Of a stretch of 64,000 nt of DNA, positions 1-9,189 are shown one piece after another. The notes under the pieces are model-generated. The model was not told the origin of the DNA. It saw only the letters and a list, made by a program, of their open reading frames with translations, and made no database searches. The translations under genes and the position numbers were made by a program. This DNA is from Armillaria gallica (Eukaryota > Basidiomycota > Agaricomycetes > Agaricales > Physalacriaceae), in contig JBANDB010000001.1 of the NCBI GenBank assembly GCA_037576215.1, forward strand, positions 5,084,001 through 5,148,000. The letters run 5' to 3'. Each line of letters starts with the position of its first letter. The first letter of the stretch is position 1.

Positions 1-1800
1 GCGAACAAGAATCAGGGGACACGGGGCCCAAGGGGCTCCACACACAAAGTACCATGAAGACAAGAGGTAGACAGCCTCAGAGAGGGAGGGAGCAGGTTTA
101 ACGAGACTGACACGCGCAGATACCCCTCCGGAAATGCCAGATTTGAGTGTATCCGTGATTCGAGTGTAGTTGTCAGCGTGTTGAGGAGGAATTCCCGCCC
201 GATTGAGGTTGATTTGTCAGTCAAACAGCGAGAGACGAAGATGGTGGAGGATGCTGTTCGAAAACAGACCAGTAAACACCATATACTTCATAAGTTCGCG
301 CGAGATCTCGTTAAAGTCGCTACGAGTTTGATCGGATTCAGGCTTCGGGTCGCGTGGTCAAGGGCTTCAGACTGTAGAGAGGTATCATTGTGAGATTCAG
401 AATCAGCGAACCAGAGATAGGCTATTACCTATGCACAACATCAATGAAGACGAGAGATCCTCCTCTCAGGATATGCGGGCCTCTCCCGTAGCTTGGACCA
501 GCCATCGTGGTTACTCGTGGAAACGTATAATATAACATCAATGAAAACTCTGAGCGTGTTGAAAAAATTCAGGTACATATCCAGTCCGATGCACTGAGAA
601 GAACTCGTGGTATCTCTGATAGCGCCCAGAAAGATGAGGACGCCTCGGGAAAATTGAACTTCACGCTGATTATCAGCATTGGACCCGTGCGCCTTGTTGC
701 CATGTCCTCGGTGTCAAAGAAGTTACAATTTCAAGACGAAATATAAATTCTGGCAAGAGCGGGTCCTTGGAGGGTGGATAGCTCTTTGCAGGGAAGATAA
801 ATGGCAGCAGTTATTGGATGGCTGTGGGATTGTCTCCCGGAGCATGGCACGAAAGAGGTCCACGTAACAAAGTCTGGGTCACTGTCTATCTGAATAAATT
901 TTGAGTGAGACGAGCAAAAATCATGATGCCGAAAGATTACTGACCAGCAAGAACGCACATCCCAATAACGCGACGAAGTCTGAACTCGTCACCGCGTTTC
1001 GTTTCCGCCACAGAAGTGGGGAAATAGACTGCCCATCCTGCTTGCAGGACACCTACATGCGTACAGAGATTGCTTCTCGGCACCAGACCCAACTGTCGGC
1101 GAGAACAATCTTTCCGTGGTCCGAGATAGATGCGGTATTGTGAGGAGAGATGCGGAAGACTGTCGGAGCAGAGTTGTTGGATTGAACATCGTGATATCTA
1201 ACAACAGGAAGATAGTAGGGGCGTCTGGATGACTGTTGAATACTTGCAGTCAAGAGACAAGGTCGAACTATTCACCAATACACCGTTGCTGCCGGCACTT
1301 CGCGACCTGCCCAATAAGCGTGATTTGACGGTGGTTTCCTGTTCAGTTCCTTTCAGTGTTGGGCACAGACAACGATTTCCTGAAGAAATACAAATGACAA
1401 GAAGGAATGATACAAAAAAGGGAGAATCAATAACAGCGAGTGGTGGAGAGTTTAGAGTTTAGATAACCGGACAAGGTCCCAAAAAGGAACGCCGGGGTTC
1501 TGTGCCGCCACTAAAAGTGTCACAGACTACAACACTTTGTCCGCTTCTGTCACGTTCACCTCGATCCCTCGCAGGATAGTCAGCGAAATGATAGACACAT
1601 TTATCAGTGCCTGAGGCAGCGAAAGAGACAGGATAGAGAAATGGATGCACCGAACACGGAACACACAGACGTGATCATGCAAGGGACATGGAACACGATT
1701 AACAGGGCAAACAAATAAGGAACACGAATAATACGGCGAACGAACACAACGGAACCTGGAACACAGTGAGGAAACAGAGAAAAATGCGACACAGCGGTAA
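1..1800. other. Degenerate spacer of the array, no gene seen
   Basis: I see no supportable gene. Parts resemble the F-box upstream spacers of later units: the stretch near 360-540 (regulatory-looking, with a repeated 'cttcagactg..agaggt' block) matches about 7890-8060, and 890-1400 matches about 8410-8990. The 1640-1770 part is rich in repeated GGAACAC words. The ORFs here are short and shift frame between copies. Confidence 0.5.
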
Positions 1801-1826
1801 CACACAAAGAACCTGCTGGGGCCGCC

Positions 1827-1957
1827 AGGATACGAGGAGCCCAAAACTGGGTAACAATCCCTCGTACTTGCGTCGGATGCCAATGACAGTACACGCCTCA
1901 GGGCCTGCTAGGATACGAGGAGCCCAAAAGGGCAACAAATCCCTCGTACCAGCGTCC
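1827..1957. repeat. Two direct copies of a ~50 bp block
   Basis: A block with the words GGATACGAGGAGCCCAAAA and ATCCCTCGTAC occurs at about 1827-1875 and again at about 1910-1957, 83 bp apart, with a few differences. It lies just upstream of the hairpin cluster and is not seen in the other units. Confidence 0.7.
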
Positions 1958-1970
1958 AGGACCGTAACAG

Positions 1971-2140
1971 GAAGGGCGCCCTTCAGTTTGACTGAAGCAT
2001 TGCGCGCACATAAAGTCGCCCTTCAGTGAAACTGAAGCATTGCGCACGAGTCAAGAAACAAGAAAGAAAGGCGCCCTTCAGTTAGACTGAAGCATTGCGC
2101 ACACATAAAGTCGCCCTTCAGTGAAACTGAAGCATTGCGC
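1971..2140. repeat. Cluster of four perfect 7-bp-stem hairpins
   Basis: Four copies of CTTCAGTnnnACTGAAG lie at 1981-1997, 2021-2037, 2076-2092 and 2116-2132. Each is a perfect 7-bp inverted repeat with a 3-nt loop, followed by GCATTGCGC. They form two 95-bp direct repeats, each with two hairpins 40 bp apart. The loops alternate TTG/GAA/TAG/GAA, so the stems are kept while the loops vary. The cluster sits 70-230 bp upstream of the FBX-A start codon and is absent from the other F-box promoters in the window. Confidence 0.85.
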
Positions 2141-2204
2141 ACGAAACAGGTGGAGAAAGCAAGAGAGCAGTGACCACGTGCAACCATTCTGGCCTTTTAC
2201 CTTC

Positions 2205-3698
2205 ATGTCAATGTCATGTCGCCACTGTGGATTCATCGACGTCCTTCCCACCGATCCACAGCCGCAGAATATCAAGACCTCCGACAGCCTCGTTTCATAA
2301 AGTCTACGCGGGCAACGACCGTTACTTGACTCTGACCATACCCTGCTCAACGCCGACATCGTCGAGTTGGAACAGCAGCAATCCGTGTATGCTGCTCAGC
2401 TCGAAGAAATTCAGTTGCGTCATTGTGCAGTACTGAAAGCTCTCGAAAGTCGCAAATCAATCTATGCTCCCGTTCATCGTCTTCCCCGCGATATTCTCAT
2501 CGAAATCTTTCATTTGATTTGCGATTCTTGGTGGAAGGAAGAAGAGCGGGGCTTACAACACAGCCTAGACATATCCGGGCCTCTTTGGGTTTTGGGTCGC
2601 GTCTGTGGGTTTTGGAGGGATACATTGCACAGCTCGCCAGCGTCCTGGGCTCGGAAGCTTGTCGTGCGGGCCTCTTTCTCCAAATATGCTCTGAAGTTAT
2701 TGCATACCTATCTGGAGCACACGGGCGAACATCGTCTCAATCTGCAGATTTTCTGCAGCAATGCTGCAGTAGATGAAGAAATCCTGTCTCTGCTTGTTCA
2801 ATCCTGTCAACGGTGGGAGAACCTGAGCATCCACGCTGCCAAGCTTCATATGCCCTTTTTCGAATCTATATCGTCCCTTCCAGCACTGCAGACGATCGAC
2901 ATAGACATCTACAATGACTATGGCCCTGATTATCGCTCCGACATGTTCTTGAGTGCCCCACAGCTATGGCGAGCAAGTCTTCGCCGGCATGCGATCCATC
3001 AGATAAGGTTACTGTCTGGGATAACCCATTTTTCTGGGACTATCACTTGTCCAGAAGATTTATGCCTTCTTTCCCGACTATCGAAGCTTATAAGGTGTCA
3101 CCTTCGGATGACGCTGCCCACACAGGACGTGCCGGAGGTAACAGTGGCGCAGCTCACTCACCTCTATGTCGGTGACGTGGATGGTCTCAGTGTCCTATCT
3201 GCACCTCTCCTCAGCAGCTTGACCATTGCCCCGGACGCATCCTTCCCACATAGATCGATCTCCCTTTTCTTCCATCGATCGAGATGTCATCTCGAGAGTT
3301 TGAGCATCGGCAAGGCGATGTTCCATTCGTCCGCAGATAATAGTATCTTCGCACTGGAAGCATGTTCTACCGTTTCTCGCCTCAAGCTCGAGCTTCCTCC
3401 ATGGCTGATCTTCTGCGTTCTCGAGGCCCTCGCCTCTCCCTCTGTCCTACCGAACCTACGCCATCTCATCCTGTGTCTATCAGAGCGTTCAGAGGACCAG
3501 TGGGATGCCATACTCGACATGGTGCGCTCCCGCCGTGATACAGGAATGCTGAAATTGGTCGAGATACAATCTGAGGAAGAAGGGTTTGAGTATTTCTGGG
3601 AGGAGGATATGCGGGCCATCACTAGGGACGACTTTGAGATGCGGGTCGCGAAGTGGGATCCACCACATCAAGACCATCGGTACCTGTTGGGCTTTTGA
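2205..3698 (+). pseudogene. F-box/leucine-rich protein FBX-A, nonsense-interrupted
   Basis: The homologous start is ATG 2205, which gives the N-terminal C-x2-C-G motif of the family. A TAA at 2298-2300 interrupts the frame at codon 32, where the other copies read Gln (CAA). After it the frame is open to TGA 3698, with a Leu/Gln-rich helix, the F-box (HRLPRDILIEIFHLIC) and the leucine-rich C-terminus. The open part begins at a TTG with no nearby in-frame ATG before the F-box, so a downstream start would lose the domain. F-box proteins normally link a substrate to Skp1 in SCF ubiquitin ligases; that role is family knowledge. CACGTG lies at 2175-2180. A 57-nt intron-like segment (3715-3771) lies just after the stop. 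The alternative is that an unusual splice removes the stop; I see no good donor/acceptor pair. Confidence 0.8.
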
Positions 3699-4459
3699 GG
3701 TCAGGGCAGCCCCTGTGAGTTACTGGCCTTTGTTGTCGCGTGCTCTTCCGGCTGACCGTTCACTTTCACAGCGACCATGCTATCAGAGAGACGTACTGGA
3801 GTGACTAAGTTGTGGACTTCCAGTGAAGTTCGCCTTCGTCAGATCCTAACTTAGAGAATGATTTTGGAGCACCTACCCTCCGTCGTTCCTACCGTTGTAT
3901 CGTCATTGGCTAATACATAACAATACCCATGTCACTTTGGGTCTACCCAACGAGGCGAGATTGCTACAGCCATCGGCCTGATTAGGCTCGGCGTCGTATC
4001 CCAGGCTTCAATGCAATCGAAATACAGTATAATGGCCGGGCGGGTCGACGTCGTCTCTTTGGGGGTGGCATAATCTGATCATTTCTCAGCAAAGGGCATC
4101 TCGGCCTTACATCGGCGAAGTCACGATGACCTACGCCCACAGCAGATTGTGATCAGCGTCGTCAGGTGAAGACAAAGTACTCATGCGATGGTGCAGCGTG
4201 CTGGGAACGACAGGCGCATCCATTTTTTTAATTGGCGCGCCCTCGAGTCTGCCCAGTGAGTAGGCGTGATTCGACGGTAGTCCCCTGTTCAGTTTCTTTC
4301 GGCTTTAGGCTCCGATAACGATTTCATGAAGGGAGAAAGATAAAAGAAATCTGACACAATAATTCAACAAAAGCGTGGGAATTAGCAGCAGCAACAATAA
4401 GTTGAAGGCAGGGAGCCAATAAGACCACGTACGACTCTTGCCTTTACCCCTTCATCACG
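3699..4459. other. Truncated spacer lacking the SP gene
   Basis: The first part matches the F-box-to-SP spacer of other units (the 4030-4240 stretch matches 11140-11350). Near 4240-4250 it jumps directly into the F-box upstream sequence ('cagtgagtaggcgtgattcgac'-like). The SP gene and its promoter are therefore missing. An SP-type intron relic lies at 3715-3771. Confidence 0.7.
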
Positions 4460-5994
4460 ATGTCGCGCCTCACCTGCCGCGACTGTGGATCCGTCAACCT
4501 CCCTCCCCTCGAGCCACGCATCAAAAATATCCAGAGTCCTGATAGCCTCGTTTCGCAGATTCTACGCGGACAACGACCATTGCTCGACTCTGATCATGCG
4601 TTGCTCACCGCTGAAATTGTCGAGTTGGAACAGCAGCAATCCTTGTATGCTGCCCAACTCAAAGAAATCCAGTCACGTCGACGTGCAGTCCGGAAAGCCC
4701 TCGAAAGTCGCAAATCAGTCTATGCTCCCATTCGTCGTCTCCCCCGGGAAATTCTCATCGAAACCTTCCATTCTGTTTGTGATTCTTGGTGGCAAGAGGA
4801 AAATAGATCTTGGAACCTCAGACTTTCACCTCACAGCCTAGACTTATCCGGGCCTCTTTGGGTTTTGGGTCGCGTTTGTGGGCTTTGGAGGGATACCTTG
4901 CACTCCTCGCCAGCGTCATGGGCTCGGGAGCTCGTCGTGCGGCAGCCTTTCTCCGAATACGATCTGGAGATACTGCAGACCTATCTCGAGCGCACCGGCG
5001 AGCACCTCCTCAATCTGCAGGTCATCTGTAGCCACTGGACAGAAGAGGAAGACATGGACGACATCCTGTCTCTGCTTGTTCAATCCTGCCGACGGTGGAA
5101 AAATCTGCACATCAGCGCTTTCAAGCAACACATGCGCCATCTGGAACCAATCTCGCAGCTTCCTGCCTTGCAGACGATTGACATGAATATTTTTGGTGAC
5201 TATGATTGCTCTGGCATGTGCTTAAGTGCCCCACAGCTGTGGAAAGCAAGTATTCGCGTGCACGGGAACCCTCAGATAAAGTTACTGCCCGGGATAACCC
5301 ATTTTTCTGGCTGTATCGCTTGTCCAGAAGATTTACGCCTTCTTTCCCAACTACCGAACCTCAGAAGGTGTAGCCTTTGGATGAAATTGGCCGCAAAGGA
5401 GGCGCCGGTGGTTACAGTGGCACACCTCACACACCTCCATGTTGATCACACAGATGTTCTCGATGTCATATCTGCTCCTCTCCTCGGCACTCTGGCCATT
5501 CCGAGTCGCTTTATGACAACGCTGCAAGAACCTCGGTCATCCTCCGCACAAGAATCTCTCACCCGTTTCCTCCATCGATCGAAATGTCATCTCGACAGTT
5601 TGAGTCTCAGCGAGACCATGTTCGCATTAAACACGCCTAGTAGAATGTCTGCACTGGAAGCGTGTTCTACCATCTCAAACTCGAACTTCATTCACGAATG
5701 GACAGTGACATTGTCGAGGCTCTGACCTCCCCATCTGTTTTACCGAACCTACGCCACCTCATTCTGTGTATGTCGCTACCTTCAGGGGACGAGTGGACTA
5801 CCATACTCCGCATGGCGCGCTCCCGCCGTGACGCAGGAATGCTGAGATTGGTTGAGGTGCAGTTTGAGCTAGATGAGCATGACTATCACCTAGCAGAGGA
5901 CATGCGAGCTCTCACTGGGGACGACTTCGAGATGCGGGTCGCGAAGTGGGATCCGCCATGTTGGGACCCTTTGTCCCTGGAGCACCTATCTTGA
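4460..5994 (+). pseudogene. F-box/leucine-rich protein FBX-B, frameshifted
   Basis: ATG 4460 starts a 421-codon frame (to 5725) with the N-terminal C-x2-C-G, helical Gln-rich segment, F-box (RRLPREILIETFHSVC, about residues 90-105) and leucine-rich repeats. Near 5675 the text is 7 nt shorter than in FBX-C: 'accatctcaaactcg' replaces 'accatttctcgcctcaaactcg'. This throws the last 90 codons out of frame. Those codons continue open in another frame to TGA 5994 and match the C-termini of the intact paralogs, including the final EMRVAKWDPP. The truncated 421-residue product would keep the F-box and most leucine-rich repeats, so partial function is possible. An SP-type intron relic lies at 6021-6076. 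Confidence 0.8.
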
Positions 5995-6600
5995 GGTCAA
6001 GGCGATAGCTTTTCCTTTCTGTGAGTTAGTGGCTTTTGTCATCGTGCGTCCTTCCAGTTGACCATTTGCTTTCACAGTATGTAAACGTAATATGTCATCA
6101 GAGAAATAACAATAACAATAACATTTTGCCGCCCACGCATCGCGATCAGATCTTGTCCATCTTTTACCACAATAATTGGGATTCCAGTGTATAAAGGAAC
6201 TCCGGTAGTCAGGAACTCGCTCTGAAGCGGCACGAGTACCAGGCTCATAATTGGCACATCATTTGACGGTCTTTTCCGAACTGTATCGGTTCGTCCTTCC
6301 AGTCCTAATTATGCTCCTCCAATTGACATGGCAGTTTCCTCCAGCTGTGCATCACAACAGCGTACTTATTCGCTACCACCCTCAATTTTCCAGCCAAATT
6401 ACGTATCACTATACTTGATAGACTATGCGCTTTTTTGCTTCCCAAACCTAATGCACTATACCTCAGGAATATGGAAGCTCGCTGAGGACTTTGATGGCGA
6501 GAAGTCCGTGTTGCTCATCAGAAGAATGCAAATCCCCTCGAAATTTGCACGCAGCATGTTTCCATGAAGCAACCAAACCTTTACGTTCGTAGATTTTTCT
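5995..6600. other. Spacer between FBX-B and SP1
   Basis: Conserved array spacer. It contains the SP-type 3' relic of FBX-B (about 5995-6080) and a degenerate 3' element near 6105-6125 (ACAATAACAATAACATTTTG). Short ORFs shift frame between units and are not supported as genes. Confidence 0.5.
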
Positions 6601-6744
6601 TCCTCTAATTTAACACCCAGGTTGCGATAAGGCACCCGAGTTGCTAAAGACACCATGGCGCAATCATAACGTTTCCCTCGCCCCGGTCCTGCTCTTATTC
6701 GTATAAAAGGAGAACCTGGACGGGTTTCTTTCTTCAGCATCATC
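6600..6744 (+). promoter_or_regulatory. SP promoter module (type example, SP1)
   Basis: Ordered elements recur upstream of most SP genes: GGCACCCGAG (6631-6640), ATGGCGCAATCATAACGTT (from about 6654), CGCCCCGGTCCTG (from about 6679), TATAAAAG (6702-6709), then a CT-rich tract and CAGCATCATC directly before ATG. A further 80-140 nt upstream, most copies have a GCAAAT/ATTTGC dyad around CCCCTCGAA. TATA lies only 43 nt before ATG, so the leader must be about 10-20 nt. A CT-rich tract after TATA is typical of strongly expressed fungal genes. Confidence 0.65.
6702..6709 (+). promoter_or_regulatory. TATA box of SP1
   Basis: TATAAAAG, 43 nt upstream of the start codon. Confidence 0.75.
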
Positions 6745-6989
6745 ATGTCTGCCCCACAAACCCAATACGCACCTACTCAATCTTCCTCCGTCCTCGGTGG
6801 ACAAATCGTCGGCCGCTCTGAGCGCCAGGCTGCACCTCCCGCGGCTGTGAAGCTGCGCCTTGACCTTAACCTCGAGGTCGAGATCGCCATCCAGGCCAAG
6901 GTCAACGGTGACATCACCTTGTCGCTTCTGTAAGTGGATTGCTCGTATTGGGTGCGTCGTTGGGCTGACCTTTGGTTCACAGAGAGTAA
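6745..6989 (+). CDS. Small beta-hairpin-like protein SP1, two exons
   Basis: Exon 1 is 6745-6929 and exon 2 is 6983-6989, giving 63 residues. The N-terminus (MSAPQTQYAPTQSSS) is polar and probably disordered. The C-terminal core starts with KLRLDLNLEVEI, where every second residue is hydrophobic, and ends with AKVNGDITLSLL. This predicts two or three amphipathic beta strands with a turn at NGD. The 53-nt intron has donor GTAAGT, a CTGAC branch-like site and acceptor CACAG. Its donor overlaps a TAA, so unspliced reading stops after Leu-Leu and splicing adds Glu. No signal peptide or membrane segment is visible. I do not recognise a characterised function. It lies about 750 bp downstream of FBX-B on the same strand. 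Confidence 0.85.
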
Positions 6990-7183
6990 CTGTACTGCGC
7001 GCGTGGAGGGTCGGAGGCGGAGCGCGTTCGTCAGATTGAGGTGAGATTTCCACCATTCCACAGTTTCATTGTTGTGCTGAGAGCCGCCTATCGTGCTGTA
7101 GGGCTCAATCGCGTCGAATATCTTCTCTCCATCCTCTCAGGTACCCCATACTTGCACTATACCATTTTCGTACCCTACGAGAT

Positions 7184-7208
7184 ATCAATATCAGTGTCGT
7201 TTCGGGAT
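7184..7208 (+). terminator. 3' element of SP1
   Basis: ATCAATATCAGTGTCGTTTC then GGGAT, 195 nt after the SP1 stop. Putative polyadenylation or termination element shared by SP and F-box genes. Confidence 0.4.
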
Positions 7209-7517
7209 CTCTTTTTAAGTCTTAAGTCTGCTTACTGAGTGTGCGTCTGTCGCATTGCATTTTAGATTATCGGGACTCATGAGATGCATTGGTGTATGTG
7301 ACGGTCGGGAATGGTCCAGGGACACGCATTCTTATTGAACGTGCAGTCACTAAAGGCGCCGGGCCTTCACTCCATGTTGATAGTGAGAAAAGTGGACACG
7401 CGAGAGTCATGCAGCCTCATGCTTTGACATGCTACTTAGTACTCAAGAGTCAAAGAACTTAGTCACTTAGGATAAGGTAACCCGTTTAGCAAAAATCAGT
7501 TCCCGTAGGGATTGTTA

Positions 7518-7610
7518 TGAGTAGACCCAGGTTCGAACTGAGGACCTTCTGTGTGTAAACAACCAAACTCTGCGTTAGACAGATGTGATAACCAACCACA
7601 CTACCGAACC
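7518..7610 (-). tRNA. tRNA-Val(AAC)-like gene with intron
   Basis: Read on the minus strand, the sequence has a D-arm (TAGTGTGGTTGGTTATCAC), an anticodon stem TCTGT/ACAGA with AAC at 7576-7574, a T-arm CTCAG-TTCGAAC-CTGGG and a discriminator A. About 19-20 extra nt after the anticodon fit a canonical nuclear tRNA intron position. The acceptor stem (GGTTCGG/TCTACTC) has two mismatches (3:70 and 5:68) and two G-U pairs, so it may be a decaying copy or a tRNA-derived repeat. A T5 run lies about 23 nt downstream (7491-7495). It is not found in the other array units. Confidence 0.6.
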
Positions 7611-9072
7611 AGCAACAAGTAAGGGGGAATTCGGCAGACACATGGGACATGGCAAAAACATGCGAAGGGATATTTAGAGAATTTATCATGAAGCAAAGCG
7701 CAATCTCATACTCATCAGCACCGAAAAGAGCTGGTATGGAAACCCGTAGCGAAGGGAAGGAGACAAGCGCAGAGTAAACAGCTGTAACAGGATGGTGTTC
7801 GGAAATGGACTGGGCAACGCCATCATAAACTTGCGCTCGAGATGAGTCGGTAGAGTCGCCAATAATTCTTGTCGTATTCGGACTTCATGTGTGCTCATGG
7901 GACTTCAGACTGCAAAGAGGTGCCGTCGTTAGATTGAGTCGGGGAATCAAAGCCAAGTTATTACTTACAATGCCGACGCCGATGAGATGTCTTGCTCTCA
8001 GGATACGTGGGCAAGCGTCCCCCAACACCTTGAACTAACCATCGTGATTACCCGTTGAGACGTGTAACATTGGTGTATCCTCTATCCGAGCAGAGAGTGG
8101 GTTGCAAGAATTTGCCTATATACCGAATTTGAGGCCCTGAAAAGACGTCGGGGCATCCCTGATAGCACTCTGAAGAAACAGCTTTGGGAAAGTGGAACTC
8201 CCAATTACTAGCACAGGATGCGTGCGCCCACGGCGTCAAAAGAGCACAGGACGATATGAAATTGGGAAAGAACAGGAAGGCCTGCCGCCGGAAAACTAGC
8301 GCAGGAAAGGGAGATGGCGATAGTTATCCGGGATGCAGTATTTCTTCTCCCGGGATGTGATATGAAGGGCCGAGGTCGGCGTAACGGTGTTGGGGTCGTG
8401 TCATCCGAATAAACTTTGAGTACGACGAGTAGAAAATGTCGAAAAGATTACTCACCAATGAGAATGCACATCCGATTCATGCGACCAAGTCTTAAGTCAT
8501 CGCGTCTCTCCGCTTCCATCATAAATGTGGGAGACATGACCACCCAAGCGCCTCACATACAGGTACAAGCTCCTACTTGCAGGCGACCTACGTGTACACA
8601 GAGAACTGATTCTCGGCGTCAGACCTGGTTGTCTGCGAGATCAATCTTTTGGCGGTCCGAGATGAGATATATAGCAGGAGAGAGATGATACAAGCATGGA
8701 GACTTTCGAAATAGAACGAGACGGAAAATGGAGTAATGTTGGATTGCTAACGCCGTGATAGCAACAGGAAGAGAGTAGTGCGACGGACTGCAAACATCTG
8801 GATGAATGTTGAATACAGTTGTCAAGAGACAAGGAGTCACTGACCAATACACCATTGCTGACCAGCACGTCGCGACCCAAGTACTGCCCACTGCGAAAGT
8901 TGGGTCGTGATTCGATGGACCTAACGAATTTTTGTTCAGTTCCTCTCCGATTTTGGGCTCAGACCATGATTTCACGAAGGGAGAATGATGAAGAAATGTG
9001 AAAGAGTAACACAAAAATAGCGCAGGAATCAACAGCAGCAACAAGCAAATGAAGGCAGAGAGTGAGTAGGAT

Positions 9073-9078
9073 CACGTG
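9073..9078 (+). promoter_or_regulatory. CACGTG box before FBX-C
   Basis: A palindromic CACGTG (E-box type) lies 112 nt before the chosen ATG here. In A, D, E, F, G and H it lies 23-30 nt before ATG (2175, 13634, 17963, 28672, 33271, 37620). In B it is altered to CACGTA. The surrounding ACCACGTGCGA..TTCTTGCC text is conserved. Confidence 0.5.
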
Positions 9079-9189
9079 CGACTCTTGCCCTTACCCAGCC
9101 TTACCCATGGTTCGCCATGTCAGGGCTGTGGGCCCGGCCGTTCCTTATTGGGACCTTGTGCCGGTAACAACACCAACACCAACACCTTC

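Larger units (their letters stand above)
7209..9189. other. SP1 to FBX-C spacer
   Basis: A conserved upstream spacer of the array (from about 7870), plus a unit-specific insert at about 7250-7870 that carries a tRNA-like sequence. The ORF at 8619-9044 on the minus strand has no counterpart kept in frame in the other units, so I do not call it. CACGTG at 9073-9078 precedes FBX-C. Confidence 0.5.

Noticed and set aside
2298..2300. Stop codon readthrough or RNA editing in FBX-A
   Set aside because: Nothing special surrounds the TAA and three other paralogs are broken in ordinary ways, so simple decay is more likely.
6720..6744. The CT-rich tract plus CAG before SP start codons as a 3' splice site of a leader intron
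   Set aside because: The TATA box is only 41-55 nt before ATG, leaving no room for an intron; a CT-rich initiation region explains it better.
8619..9044. Minus-strand gene in the F-box upstream spacers
   Set aside because: Similar minus frames recur near 13171, 28203 and 32774 but with different breaks, and no consistent exon model could be built.
9076..9189. N-terminal extension of FBX-C from a GTG
   Set aside because: Nuclear fungal genes use ATG, and ATG 9190 aligns with all paralogs.
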